NCBI RefSeq assembly: GCF_040833975.1
Contig: NZ_CP162131.1
Span: forward strand, 107,001 to 171,000
DNA length: 64,000 bases
Origin: Leptospira sp. WS92.C1
GTDB lineage: Bacteria > Spirochaetota > Leptospiria > Leptospirales > Leptospiraceae
Direction of reading: 5' to 3'
The translations under genes and the position numbers were made by a program. The notes under the pieces were generated by a model. That model saw nothing but the letters and a program-made list of their open reading frames with translations. It was not told where the DNA came from and did no database searches. Shown here piece after piece: positions 48,111 through 63,989 of the stretch. Positions within the stretch are counted from its first letter, which is position 1; the number at the start of each line of letters is the position of its first letter.

Positions 48111-49055
48111 TCATTCTTCCGGATCCGATTTTCTCCAAATCGCGGCCAAGATACTTCCGATTAACGAATGAATCAAACTCGAAATCGCTGCGGGGATTGC
48201 CACCAATGGATCCGGAAAATTGTTTCTGGAAAGTACCACTCCCAGTCCTGAGTTTTGCATTCCCACTTCGATGGAGATGGTTTTAGCGATCTTTTTTTTG
48301 GGAATCAAGATCCAAGAAAGAATATAACCGAATAAAAATCCGGAAACGTGCAGACTGACCACTGCTAAGATCAAAATTCCCGCCGATTGAAGGATTCGTT
48401 CTCTTCCCGCACCGAGAATCGAAGACACGATCATCGTGATCAAAAACACCGCAATCAAAGGAGAAACGATTTGAATTTTTTTGGAGAACCGAGGCAGATA
48501 AAAATTGAGCAGGACTCCACACGCTACCGGAAGAATCACAACTTGAAACGTATCTAAAAAAAGTCCTCCCGCGGATGCCTCCACCCCTTTCCCGATCAAA
48601 AAAAGTGTGAGCAACGGGGTCATGATCACGGAGAGAATCGTGGAAGATGCCGTCATAGAGACGGAAAGAGCTAGATCCCCTTTTGCAAGATACGTGATCA
48701 CATTAGACGCCACACCACCGGGACAACAGGAAACCACGATCAGTCCTGTTGCGAGTGGTTTGGGCAGATCGAGTAGGATTCCGATTCCCCATCCGGAAAG
48801 AGGCATAACCGTATACTGCAAGAAAACGCCGATAAAAACCGGAACCGGTGTTTTGAACACGTCTTTGAAATCTTGGGGCAATAGAGTGATTCCCATTCCG
48901 AGCATCGTAATCCCTAACCCGTAGGTGATCCATGGTCCTGTGAACCACGTAAACCACTGAGGAAAGAAAAAGGAAAGAATCGATCCGCTCAAAACCCAGA
49001 CCGGAAACAACAAGGTTCCGATCTCGCCGATCCTCTGAAGTTTGTTTTTTACCAA
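48111..49055 (-). CDS. Bile-acid:sodium symporter (BASS) family transporter
   Basis: The 314-aa protein has 9-10 membrane segments and the BASS landmarks: LGMGITLLPQDF (~53-64), LIVVSCCPGGVASNVITYLAKGDLALSVSMTA (~103-134) and the C-terminal EVGMQNSGLGVVL (ExGxQN) that forms the sodium sites. It imports organic anions with sodium; the substrate is unknown. TTG 49055 is the likely start, 7 bases after the stop of the aminotransferase gene, so they are co-transcribed. Confidence 0.9.
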   Translation of the reverse strand: MVKNKLQRIGEIGTLLFPVWVLSGSILSFFFPQWFTWFTGPWITYGLGITMLGMGITLLPQDFKDVFKTPVPVFIGVFLQYTVMPLSGWGIGILLDLPKPLATGLIVVSCCPGGVASNVITYLAKGDLALSVSMTASSTILSVIMTPLLTLFLIGKGVEASAGGLFLDTFQVVILPVACGVLLNFYLPRFSKKIQIVSPLIAVFLITMIVSSILGAGRERILQSAGILILAVVSLHVSGFLFGYILSWILIPKKKIAKTISIEVGMQNSGLGVVLSRNNFPDPLVAIPAAISSLIHSLIGSILAAIWRKSDPEE

Positions 49056-49062
49056 ACGAAGA

Positions 49063-50220
49063 CTAACCCGAAAAAGATCCGAGCAATTCCACTACCCGAT
49101 CGAGTTGATCCTTACTGTTGTAAATATGCGGCGAAAATCGAACTTTACCGAGACGAAGCGCGCACATCACTCCATTCTTTTTGAGATAAACAACGAGTTC
49201 GTCCATCGGAATTCCTTCCTTAAAGCCGACCACGATCCCGGTTCTGTTATCCGGAAAATGATCGAGTTCCATTTGAAATCCAATTCCTTTCATTCCTTCG
49301 GATAGATAGTCCGCGAGTTCATAGACTCTTTCCATCACGGTATGAAATCCGATCTTCTGAAGCATTTCGAGTGTGGATAAAAAATAAACCCAGTCTACAA
49401 AGTTTCCCGTCGAAATTTCATATCGATCCGCTCCAGGTTTGAGTTCGGCCCGGTAAGGCAGATAGACCTCGTCGTTGACCACGGAAGCGCTTCCCTTAAA
49501 CGGGAATGCAAGAGTATCGATCCGATCTTGTTGGATATACAACATTCCCAATCCGAGTGGTCCTAAAAGCCATTTCCAGGCCGGGAACGCGATGTATTTC
49601 AGTTTCATCTTTTTGACGTCGATCGGAATCAAACCGACTCCCTGAGCGCCGTCTAACACGAGTTCGATTCCCTTAGAATCTAAAAAGGTTCCGATCTCTT
49701 CGAGAGGAAACGGCATTCCCGTGCACCAATGTACCGCAGAAAGTGCGACGACTTTTGTCCTGGAAGAGATCGAGGATTTTAGGGTATCCAAAAATTGATC
49801 CGGGGTGGAAGTCATTGGAATAAAACCGATCTTGATTCCCTTGTCTTTCCAGTGTTCCCAAGGATAGATATTGCTCGGATATTCGTTTTCCAAAAGAAGA
49901 ATTTCGTCCCCGGTTTTTAGATGGAATCCCAACGAAAGAAAACTCATTCCCTCGCTAGTATTGTGTATGACACAGAGTTCTTCAGGATCGCAATTGATGA
50001 GTCCGGCTACGATCTTTCGAATCGCATGTTTGACGGTCGGAAACTTTCTAACTTCGGTAAGGATGCCCTTCTTTGCGTAACCTTCCAAATATGCTTGGAC
50101 CGTTTGGATCGTATTTACGTTGCAAGGAGTGGTTCCACAGTTGTTGAGCCAGATCATCTCCTCGTTTACAGGATAGAGATCTTGGATTTCCTTCCAGTCG
50201 GTGATCGTAGAGGACTGCAT
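49063..50220 (-). CDS. Class V aminotransferase (cysteine-desulfurase/isopenicillin-N-epimerase-like)
   Basis: The 385-aa PLP enzyme begins at ATG 50220. It has WLNNCGTTPCNVNTIQTVQAYL at the start, HNTSEGMSFLSLGF (~95), LVLDGAQGVGLIPIDV (the PLP-contacting Asp, ~187) and AFPAWKWLLGPLGLGMLYI, where Lys (~217) holds PLP. A desulfurase active-site Cys loop is not evident, so an epimerase or lyase role is as likely as desulfuration. It lies 9 bases after the ferritin-like gene. Confidence 0.8.
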   Translation of the reverse strand: MQSSTITDWKEIQDLYPVNEEMIWLNNCGTTPCNVNTIQTVQAYLEGYAKKGILTEVRKFPTVKHAIRKIVAGLINCDPEELCVIHNTSEGMSFLSLGFHLKTGDEILLLENEYPSNIYPWEHWKDKGIKIGFIPMTSTPDQFLDTLKSSISSRTKVVALSAVHWCTGMPFPLEEIGTFLDSKGIELVLDGAQGVGLIPIDVKKMKLKYIAFPAWKWLLGPLGLGMLYIQQDRIDTLAFPFKGSASVVNDEVYLPYRAELKPGADRYEISTGNFVDWVYFLSTLEMLQKIGFHTVMERVYELADYLSEGMKGIGFQMELDHFPDNRTGIVVGFKEGIPMDELVVYLKKNGVMCALRLGKVRFSPHIYNSKDQLDRVVELLGSFSG

Positions 50221-50229
50221 TCTTACGGA

Positions 50230-51102
50230 TTACCTTCTTTTTTTTGCCTTCGCTGTGCTTTTCTTTTTCGGCGTCGCTTTTTTAGGAGAGGATTTTTTAG
50301 GAGAGGATTTTTTCTTAGGAGCGCTCTTTTTGGAAACCGCTTTCTTGAGCTTCGGTTTTGGAGCGGCCGTCTTTTTCTTAGCGACTGTTTTTTTCTTAGG
50401 AGTCGCTTTCTTCGCTACCGGTTTTCCGACTGCTTTTTTAGACGCCGGTTTTGCGGTGGCAGTCGTAACGGGTTTTGCCGCGGGAATTGGGGTGGACGTT
50501 TTGGTTTTTTTGGGCGCCGCCGGGGTTTTTCCCGATTTTGTTTCGGCCTTTACTACTTCTTCGGCTTGCTCATCCCAAAAGAAAGTCCCTTGTCCGGAAC
50601 CGGATTGAGACTGATCCAATCCGTTCAATTCGGTTTCCAACAAAGCTTGGTAGTTGTGATTGTAGTCCTTGAGTTTTGTGAACAAGGATTTGATATTTAC
50701 GTCGTCGAACTTATTTGCGAGTTTTTCATAGAAGGACACTGCATTTTCCGCTTCTCGAATCGAACGTTCCAGCGCCTCATGAGCGTCCTTTGTCCCCGGT
50801 CCCGAGATCGTTCTTTCCACCTTGTTCATTATTTTTTGCAGAGTGGAATCGTGAAACTTATGAATCGCAGTGAGTTGTTTTAGGTTTGGTAGTTCGGACC
50901 CTTCCGCCTGTTCATACAATTCCGTAATGAACTTGATATGATCGTCCACTTCTTCGGCTAATCTTTCGAAAAGCTCTTTGGTATTTCCGGGAGCGAGCGT
51001 TTCATAGGTGTTCATATAAAACTCGAAGTAATCCTTTTCGTGCTGAATTGCCGCAGCTACCGCTTCTAAAAATGTGGTTTCTTTTAAAGGTTTGATATTC
51101 AT
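50230..51102 (-). CDS. Ferritin-like domain fused to a histone-H1-like tail
   Basis: Residues 1-165 are four helices with acidic and His residues spaced as in rubrerythrin/ferritin-like proteins (HEKDYFEFYM 21-30, AEEVDDHIKF 49-58, REAENAVSFYEKL 116-128). Residues ~190-290 are almost pure Lys, Ala, Pro, Ser and Thr, with repeated (S/T)PKKK and AAPKK units, like histone H1 and other DNA-binding tails. Metal ligands are only tentative. I start at ATG 51102; TTG 51108, nearer the GGGAG site, would add two residues. It may be a DNA-binding, iron- or oxidant-protecting protein, comparable to Dps; that is inference. Confidence 0.65.
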   Translation of the reverse strand: MNIKPLKETTFLEAVAAAIQHEKDYFEFYMNTYETLAPGNTKELFERLAEEVDDHIKFITELYEQAEGSELPNLKQLTAIHKFHDSTLQKIMNKVERTISGPGTKDAHEALERSIREAENAVSFYEKLANKFDDVNIKSLFTKLKDYNHNYQALLETELNGLDQSQSGSGQGTFFWDEQAEEVVKAETKSGKTPAAPKKTKTSTPIPAAKPVTTATAKPASKKAVGKPVAKKATPKKKTVAKKKTAAPKPKLKKAVSKKSAPKKKSSPKKSSPKKATPKKKSTAKAKKRR

Positions 51103-51164
51103 AATCAAGATTCTCCCGATTTGTTTGCTATCTTAGTTATCTTACAGACTGAATCAATAATTAT

Positions 51165-51791
51165 TTAATTTTCTTCCGTGGATTCATAAATCAGAAACTG
51201 AGCCGCATAGTATGTTAACATGACCCAAAAACCGATCCAAGGAATCGGCACTTCCGTAAATTTTCTCATCGCGATCAAGCTATCGGATGCCATAAACAAT
51301 AAGGAACCGGCTACGGATTTCCAAAACGCGGCGCGAGATACTTCTCGAGAAGAAGCTCTCCAACCCATCACACAAATCGCGCTTACATAAATTCCGACGG
51401 GTATAAGAAGAGACGTCCCCAATCCCGGAAGAATCCAAACATAGAATAAAGCTCCGTATGCAAAATAAGGAATCAGTCGGATGATATGTACCGGATTGCC
51501 TACGGAAAATCCGATCGAATAGAAAATTTGAGCCACGAGAAAGGAGCCGAGTCCGAATACAAAATAGTTTCCCGGAAGCGCTAAAAAGGTATCTCCAAAT
51601 AAAGAAAAGATCAAGCCGATAAAGATGTATTTTCCGGATCGGTCTTTCCAGCTTGCTTCCCAAAAAGAGAAGAAAATGAGGATTAGGATCGGAACGATTT
51701 TTGTTCCTAATTTTAGCGCCACTTCTCCGGGTGCGAAATGAAGGGCGAGTAAGTGTGCGATCGAAGCGATAGAAAATAAGAGTAGAATCAT
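51165..51791 (-). CDS. YhhN/TMEM86-family membrane protein
   Basis: The 208-aa protein has eight membrane segments and the YhhN family motifs FSLFGDTFLAL and VFGLGSFLVAQIFYSIGF (~65-95), then LLFMASDSLIAMRKF. Animal relatives (TMEM86) are lysoplasmalogenases; the bacterial role is not settled. It diverges from the TerC-like gene. Confidence 0.8.
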   Translation of the reverse strand: MILLLFSIASIAHLLALHFAPGEVALKLGTKIVPILILIFFSFWEASWKDRSGKYIFIGLIFSLFGDTFLALPGNYFVFGLGSFLVAQIFYSIGFSVGNPVHIIRLIPYFAYGALFYVWILPGLGTSLLIPVGIYVSAICVMGWRASSREVSRAAFWKSVAGSLLFMASDSLIAMRKFTEVPIPWIGFWVMLTYYAAQFLIYESTEEN

Positions 51792-51878
51792 ATGAACATT
51801 CTCCGTGGGAATTGGGATTGTAATTTTGTACAGAGCCTAGATTCTGTCATCTAGAATCGGGAAATATAAGAGGGAATA

Positions 51879-52871
51879 ATGGGTCATTGGAATTCTGGAG
51901 AATTGGCGCTGATCGGAATCTTTACAGTGGTCTTAGGTTTGCTTGTTTATCTCGATCTGTTTGTTCTCAATAAAAGAGCGCATAAAATTCCCCTTCGCGA
52001 ATCGATTCACTGGTCCGTTTTTTGGTTTAGTCTCGCGATCTCGTTTAGTATTTTGATCTATGTCATGGATCAAACTCCCGGGGATCCGGAGCGTGGAAAA
52101 ACAAAAGCTCTGGAATTTATCACCGGTTATCTTTTGGAATATTCCCTCTCCGTGGACAACTTATTTGTCTTTATCATGGTCTTTCAGAAATTTCGGGTAA
52201 CGCCTCAATATCAACCTCTGATTTTAAAATGGGGAATCATCGGCGCGTTGATTTTCCGAGCGATCATGATCTTTATCGGAGCCGGACTGATTTCTCAGTT
52301 TAACTGGATTCTTTACTTATTCGGAGTTCTTCTTCTTTACACCGCGGTGAAGATGTATGTGCATCAGGAAGACGAAGAAGACTTTCACCCGGAGACGTCT
52401 CCGGTGATCAAGTTCGCCAAAAAAATTCTTCCGATGACTCAGACTCATCATCCCGAAAAGTTCGTGGTCAAGGAACACGGGAATTTTCTTTTTACTTCCA
52501 CGTTCATCACCTTGCTCATTGTGGAATTCAGCGATATCATGTTTGCATTGGATTCGATTCCCGCGATCTTTTCGATTACAACGGATCCGTTTATCGTTTA
52601 TACTTCCAATATTTTCGCGATCCTCGGACTTCGTTCGCTTTACTTTATGCTCTCGGGTGTGATGGAACTTTTTATTTATCTAAAAAAAGGTGTTTCGATT
52701 CTTCTCGCGTTCGTGGGTGTGAAACTTTTGCTTCCTCTTTTTTCCCCTTATGTTTTCGGACACGAGGTTCATATCCCGATTTTGATTTCTTTGGCAGTGA
52801 TCGTAGGAACTCTTACACTTTCGATTTTGGCGTCCGTTCCGCATTATCTCAAAACTAAAAATGAGAGTTGA
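51879..52871 (+). CDS. TerC/Alx-family membrane protein
   Basis: The 330-aa protein has 8-9 membrane segments and the conserved acidic motif EYSLSVDNLFVFIMVFQKF (~82-100) and VEFSDIMFALDSIPAIF (~195-215). TerC/Alx proteins export manganese, or move metals to newly secreted enzymes, and are often alkaline-induced. I looked for a yybP-ykoY-type Mn riboswitch in the 87-bp leader and saw none. AGGGA precedes the ATG. Confidence 0.85.
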   Translation: MGHWNSGELALIGIFTVVLGLLVYLDLFVLNKRAHKIPLRESIHWSVFWFSLAISFSILIYVMDQTPGDPERGKTKALEFITGYLLEYSLSVDNLFVFIMVFQKFRVTPQYQPLILKWGIIGALIFRAIMIFIGAGLISQFNWILYLFGVLLLYTAVKMYVHQEDEEDFHPETSPVIKFAKKILPMTQTHHPEKFVVKEHGNFLFTSTFITLLIVEFSDIMFALDSIPAIFSITTDPFIVYTSNIFAILGLRSLYFMLSGVMELFIYLKKGVSILLAFVGVKLLLPLFSPYVFGHEVHIPILISLAVIVGTLTLSILASVPHYLKTKNES

Positions 52872-52956
52872 GAACGGGTTTTTGACTTTACACCAGAGTT
52901 TTGCAAGGTTCCCTAGAAAGAGAACTTTGTAGAACCTCGTTCAAAGAGAAACATTC

Positions 52957-57032
<4,076 letters not shown>

Positions 57033-57042
57033 GGATCGACAT

Positions 57043-58095
57043 TTGAGTTCGGAAGAACAGTCCGGGGGTATTTCCAGCGGAGGAATCCGATCCACCGGAA
57101 TTACTCGAAAGGCACTCCCAACACCGGAAGAATTTGTAAAAGGAATTCTTTCCGGAGACAGGGTCATGCTCAGCCGAGCAATTACCCTCGTCGAAAGTTC
57201 TCTTCCTTCTCACAAAGAACTTGCAGAAAAGATCATAGACGCATGTCTTCCTCATTCCGGAAATTCGATTCGAGTCGGAATCACCGGAATTCCCGGAGTC
57301 GGCAAAAGCACATTTATCGAATCCTTCGGGATGTATACGATCTCTCAGGGAAAAAAGCTGGCGGTTCTTACCATCGATCCTTCCAGTCAGATTTCGGGAG
57401 GAAGTATTCTCGGAGATAAAACGAGAATGTCCGAACTTTCGAGAAATGATTCCGCGTTTATCCGACCTTCTCCTTCCGGAGAATCCTTGGGCGGGGTCGC
57501 GAGAAAAACGAGAGAGACGATCTATCTCTGCGAGGCAGCGGGTTTTGATACCATCTTTGTGGAAACAGTCGGAGTTGGACAGTCTGAGACGGCGGTGCAT
57601 TCGATGGTGGATTTATTTCTTCTTTTATTGATCGCCGGAGCCGGCGACGAGTTGCAAGGCATCAAACGGGGAATCATGGAAATGGCGGATCTTTTTGCCG
57701 TTACAAAAGCGGACGGAGATAACAAAACAAGAGCCGAGTTGACCCGGGTTGAAACCCAATCTGCGATTCATTTTTTTCCCGCGAACGAAAGCGGTTGGAT
57801 TCCGAAAGTACTTTCTTGTTCTTCGTTATCCGGCGCGGGAATTTCCGAAATTTGGAAACAGATCGAGGAATATGAGAAAACCTTAAAATCAAACGGATAT
57901 TTTGAAACAAAAAGAAGGAACCAAGCCAAATATTGGCTGGAGGAAACCGTCTCCGAACATCTCATGGGAGATTTTTATACCCGTATGAAGGATCTTTATT
58001 CGGATCTGGAAACAAAGGTAAGCGAACATCGAATCAGTTCCTTTCAAGCCGCCGAGAATTTGGTTCAAGAATATAGAAAACGAATTCAAGAATAG
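57043..58095 (+). CDS. meaB: Methylmalonyl-CoA mutase chaperone GTPase MeaB (ArgK family)
   Basis: The G3E GTPase loads and protects cobalamin on the mutase. The 350-aa protein has the P-loop GITGIPGVGKST (~84-95), the switch region DPSSQISGGSILGDKTRM, ETVGVGQSE and the C-terminal dimerisation arm. It starts at TTG 57043 with GAGGA 7 bases upstream, 10 bases after mutB. A short N-terminal tail (EEQSGGISSGGIRSTGI) is added to the family core. Confidence 0.93.
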   Translation: MSSEEQSGGISSGGIRSTGITRKALPTPEEFVKGILSGDRVMLSRAITLVESSLPSHKELAEKIIDACLPHSGNSIRVGITGIPGVGKSTFIESFGMYTISQGKKLAVLTIDPSSQISGGSILGDKTRMSELSRNDSAFIRPSPSGESLGGVARKTRETIYLCEAAGFDTIFVETVGVGQSETAVHSMVDLFLLLLIAGAGDELQGIKRGIMEMADLFAVTKADGDNKTRAELTRVETQSAIHFFPANESGWIPKVLSCSSLSGAGISEIWKQIEEYEKTLKSNGYFETKRRNQAKYWLEETVSEHLMGDFYTRMKDLYSDLETKVSEHRISSFQAAENLVQEYRKRIQE

Positions 58096-58439
58096 AAAAT
58101 ATTTCCAAAACAAACACTCAAGTTTTAACAGAAAGATTTTACTCTGACCTGTAAATTCCAAAATTTGTTCCTAAAAACGGTTTAGAATTCAGTCCTTCGG
58201 GTTGTTTTTTACATTTCTTTTTTTTAAAAAAGGAACTTTTTTCCTATGAGATGCGATTCTTTCTTAAAAATAAAGATTAAAATAAACGAAAAAAGTCCCG
58301 CGTGGTAAAGTTGGTAAGAAATTTATTCTTGCAGCTATATCTACCAGATACTATCTGGTAGATATACTTTCCCCTATAAGACGTATAGATTAAAAATATC
58401 ATTTGGGATGTTAGATTGACCCGATTGCAGGCAGGTATT
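58096..58439. other. Control region between meaB and the TonB operon
   Basis: The 344-bp gap holds no gene. A T- and A-rich segment at ~58200-58245 might terminate the mutase transcript, but no clean stem is visible. The conspicuous feature is a perfect palindrome at 58336-58366, 74 bases before the first gene of the next operon. Confidence 0.5.
58336..58366. promoter_or_regulatory. Perfect 15-1-15 bp palindrome, likely operator of the TonB operon
   Basis: The left arm TATATCTACCAGATA (58336-58350), a single C (58351) and the right arm TATCTGGTAGATATA (58352-58366) are fully complementary. No T-run follows, so it is unlikely to be a terminator. The position and symmetry suit a dimeric repressor. 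The inner core CCAGATA-C-TATCTGG is 7-1-7, as in Fur-family boxes, but the sequence is not a standard Fur box. Confidence 0.75.
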
Positions 58440-58820
58440 ATGAAACTTTTGAAATTAATTTTTATCCTTTTTTTCTCTCTCATTCTACTCGATTGCGCTA
58501 CTTCTTCGGCAGGTTTGGCAACTAGCAATATCCCGCTTGCGGATCGAAAGTATAAGGTGCTCGGTCCTGTCGAAGGACATAAAAATTGGAAAACCATCGA
58601 TGCGGCCATTATCGGAATTCCTCTTTCGGAACCTCCAATCGACAAGTTGATTTCGGAAATGCTCTTTGATAAGAATGCGGACGCGTTGATCAACATTCGT
58701 TTTTGGACCGATAAATACATTCTTCTTTTTCTTACGGTCAACAGGCTGCATATCAACGCCGAAGCGATAAAATTTGAGGATCAGCTTAATGATCAGTCCG
58801 GTAAAAAAAGAAATAAGTAA
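58440..58820 (+). CDS. Small lipoprotein, first gene of the TonB operon
   Basis: The 126-aa precursor starts at ATG 58440 (a TTG at 58416 would add 8 residues before the signal) and has lipobox LLDC (Cys19). The mature part, KYKVLGPVEGHKNWKTID and ISEMLFDKNADALINIRFWTDKYILLFLTVNRLHINAEAI, has the same order as the next lipoprotein (ALSQAVQKVPGGRSLINIKLW ... VSVLKVKGNVIG), so the two are diverged duplicates. They look like TRL-like lipoproteins, a call I cannot confirm. Confidence 0.6.
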   Translation: MKLLKLIFILFFSLILLDCATSSAGLATSNIPLADRKYKVLGPVEGHKNWKTIDAAIIGIPLSEPPIDKLISEMLFDKNADALINIRFWTDKYILLFLTVNRLHINAEAIKFEDQLNDQSGKKRNK

Positions 58821-59370
58821 TCTGGCGGGTTCTTTCTGCTGGATTTTGTTTTTGCCGATTTTCAGCCATTGTATGGGGATGTCTCTTTTTGAACCTGGCG
58901 GAAGGACTCGTTCTCCGGCGATTTACGAATCGGCTACGATCATTCGAAGTTCGGGTTATGATATCCTCGAAGAAGCGGAAGGAGAATCCTCCACGTTCTT
59001 CCTTTTAGGAATGTTTCCGATCACCAACCCGATCAGCATCGATTATGCTCTGAGTCAAGCCGTTCAAAAAGTTCCCGGCGGTAGAAGTCTTATCAATATC
59101 AAGCTTTGGCACGAAACCCACGTTATGTTCCCTCTCGGAACCGTTTCCGTTTTGAAAGTAAAGGGAAACGTGATCGGCAATCGGGAAGAATCCGAAAAAT
59201 TAAAATTAGAACAACAAAATAAAGAATCCAACCCGCAACGGGATCAACAAGAGGTCAATGCGGATCCGAATTCCTCATCCGGAGGAATTTCCGTAGGCGG
59301 CGGAAAACGATCTTCCGATTCCACCCCTTCATCGGGCGGTATCTCGGTCGGAGGCAAGAAAAAGGATTAG
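58789..59370 (+). CDS. Lipoprotein with C-terminal SSGGISVGG repeats
   Basis: ATG 58789 has GAGGA 8 bases upstream and lies inside the previous gene (32-base overlap). The signal peptide ends at Cys28 (IFSHC). The mature domain (GYDILEEAEGESSTFFLLGMFP ... SLINIKLWHETHVMFPLGTVSVLKVKG) is related to the preceding lipoprotein. The tail is Ser/Gly/Lys-rich with two copies of SSGGISVGG, similar to SSSGGGIVKGG near the TonB-box region of the receptor encoded downstream. Confidence 0.6.
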   Translation: MISPVKKEISNLAGSFCWILFLPIFSHCMGMSLFEPGGRTRSPAIYESATIIRSSGYDILEEAEGESSTFFLLGMFPITNPISIDYALSQAVQKVPGGRSLINIKLWHETHVMFPLGTVSVLKVKGNVIGNREESEKLKLEQQNKESNPQRDQQEVNADPNSSSGGISVGGGKRSSDSTPSSGGISVGGKKKD

Positions 59371-59449
59371 TATGTTTGAATATGATTTGATAGATTTTTC
59401 CGATTCGTTTTTTACAAATGGTATCGCGTTTTTGCAAAGGTTGAAACAA

Positions 59450-59797
59450 ATGGCAAACCGTTTTTTTTTCCTCTGCAGTATCGCGACCTGCTTTATTTTT
59501 TCTCAAAATTGCGCTCAAGAGGAAGTGGTTTCCCCCGCCGATTCTCAAAGTCAGCTTCATGCGGCGGCGAATTATTTGAGCAACAAATGCGGAACTCCGA
59601 TTCCCGTTCCGTTTCCAATTATCGTCGAAGAAGTTCAGCAAAAGAATCTGGATCTTTGTACGATCGCCATTACAAAATCGGAATGTCCTTTTGTGTCTTA
59701 TCCGTTTGCATGTATATTAATTTATGTGGATAAACCTCTCAACGATATTCCCTGGTATCTTAACTTCCAGGAAATATTTGTGAAAACTAAACTATAG
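59450..59797 (+). CDS. Small Cys-rich lipoprotein of the TonB operon
   Basis: I start at ATG 59450, directly before the signal sequence (MANRFFFLCSIATCFIFSQNC); an upstream in-frame ATG at 59372 would bury it. The lipobox is SQNC (Cys21). The 95-residue mature part has four cysteines (NKCGTP, DLCTIA, SECPFV, FACILI), probably two disulfides in the periplasm or on the surface. No family recognised. It sits 11 bases before the receptor gene. Confidence 0.5.
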   Translation: MANRFFFLCSIATCFIFSQNCAQEEVVSPADSQSQLHAAANYLSNKCGTPIPVPFPIIVEEVQQKNLDLCTIAITKSECPFVSYPFACILIYVDKPLNDIPWYLNFQEIFVKTKL

Positions 59798-59808
59798 AAA
59801 GGCATATA

Positions 59809-62336
<2,528 letters not shown>

Positions 62337-62337
<1 letters not shown>

Positions 62338-62855
62338 TGAAAAACAATTCGTATTTAAGAAAAGCGTTGATTGTCTTTAAAAGTCAGATCGGCTTTTCTG
62401 TTATCCTCTATCTGATTTGGAACTGTAACAATATTCCGAACAACGACGACAGCTTTAACCGTGAAAACGAACAAAGGGTGATTTTGCAGTATTTGCTTTT
62501 GCCGCCGACTGATTCGATTCAGTCCTGCGTCGCTTCCTTGCAAGCGGCAAAGATTTGTCTGGATCAAGCTCCGGATTTACCCACCCCTCTTTCTGAAACT
62601 GCGATCGTCACTTTATTTAGCGGTAATGCCGGTTTAGGAACATATCAGAACTACTGTACTAGTTTAGTTACCTCACAGACATTCGTTAAGTTTACGGATC
62701 GCGCGAAGGCTTGTTTGATGGATTGCAACAAAAGTTATTGGGAAAACATGAATTCTTCGGGAACCTGTGTGGAAAGCGGACTTTCTCAAATAACGGGATT
62801 GTCCAATGGGACGTTTGCATGTACAAAAACTTGCGTTAGTATTTCCGGAGATTAA
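62337..62855 (+). CDS. Cys-rich putative lipoprotein after the receptor
   Basis: The start overlaps the receptor stop by one base. The 172-aa precursor has a hydrophobic segment and a loose lipobox (LIWNC, Cys30). The mature part carries nine cysteines spread over the last ~115 residues (SCVASLQAAKICLDQ, YCTSL, ACLMDCNKSYW, GTCVES, FACTKTCVS), suggesting a small disulfide-bonded domain. No homologue recognised. The position suggests a receptor accessory. Confidence 0.5.
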
Positions 62856-62932
62856 GGGAATCATTGAACGAATGAAAACTGAGTGACTTCGAGACCGGTT
62901 TTTAAAAAAACAGATATTAGAGGACCTATACT

Positions 62933-63547
62933 ATGACCATGTATTTAGTTGAATACGGCGAGACTTTCATTTTTATTATTATGCTTATTGCAAGTATTGT
63001 TGCGCTCGCAGTAGGAGCCGAAAGAATTTTAATTTTTCGTAAAAGTCTCAAAAACACAGAGGCGATCCTTCCGACCTTAACCGCCGAAATCAGAAATGGA
63101 AATTTAAATTCGATAACGTCATTGGCCTCTGAAAATCCCGGTAACATCTATGCAAAGTTTTCCCAGTTCTCTGTTGAAAATTACGGGGCGGGGCACGACG
63201 GTCTTTCCGAACTCCAAGAAGGAAGAATTATCGGAGAGCGAATCGATCTTGAAAATCATCTATCGATTTTAAACACGTTAGGCAACAACGCCCCTTTTAT
63301 CGGGCTTCTTGGAACCGTACTGGGCGTGATCAAGGCGTTCTATGGTCTTGGAACCTTGGGAAGTACAGGAGCCGAATTTGTTATGCGAAGCATTTCCACC
63401 GCACTTCTTGCAACGGCAGCCGGACTGGGTGTTGCGATTCCTGTGGTAATGGCAAACAATTACTTTTCGCGTAAATTGAAAATCATTCAGGCAAATTTGG
63501 AAATTCTATCTAGAGAGTTTCTTGCAAGTTTGTCCCGCAAGAAGTAA
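62933..63547 (+). CDS. exbB: ExbB/TolQ-family proton channel protein, second copy
   Basis: The 204-aa protein has three membrane segments (~10-30, ~115-135, ~150-175). HLSILNTLGNNAPFIGLLGTVLGVIKAFYGLG and FVMRSISTALLATAAGLGVAIPVVMANNYF are the family's conserved second and third helices. TAGAGGAC precedes the ATG. It lies 77 bases after the Cys-rich gene and 20 bases before exbD, in a dedicated TonB set. Confidence 0.92.
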   Translation: MTMYLVEYGETFIFIIMLIASIVALAVGAERILIFRKSLKNTEAILPTLTAEIRNGNLNSITSLASENPGNIYAKFSQFSVENYGAGHDGLSELQEGRIIGERIDLENHLSILNTLGNNAPFIGLLGTVLGVIKAFYGLGTLGSTGAEFVMRSISTALLATAAGLGVAIPVVMANNYFSRKLKIIQANLEILSREFLASLSRKK

Positions 63548-63567
63548 TCTAAAAAGGAGATTCGAAT

Positions 63568-63972
<405 letters not shown>

Positions 63973-63989
63973 GCAAAATAGGTCAAAAC

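Noticed and set aside
49921..50883. 320-codon forward open frame rich in Phe, Arg and Gly
   Set aside because: It is the antisense reading of the Lys/Ala/Pro-rich tail of the ferritin-like gene; composition mirrors that tail and there is no ribosome site.
51792..51878. Manganese riboswitch before the TerC-like gene
   Set aside because: The 87-bp leader is too short and lacks the conserved loops.
57043..57110. SGGISSGGI tail of MeaB as a link to the SSGGI motifs in the next operon
   Set aside because: It is a short flexible N-terminal tail on a cytoplasmic GTPase; the likeness is more easily explained by low complexity.
58200..58245. A/T tracts after meaB as a terminator
   Set aside because: No stable GC-containing stem pairs in front of the T-run.
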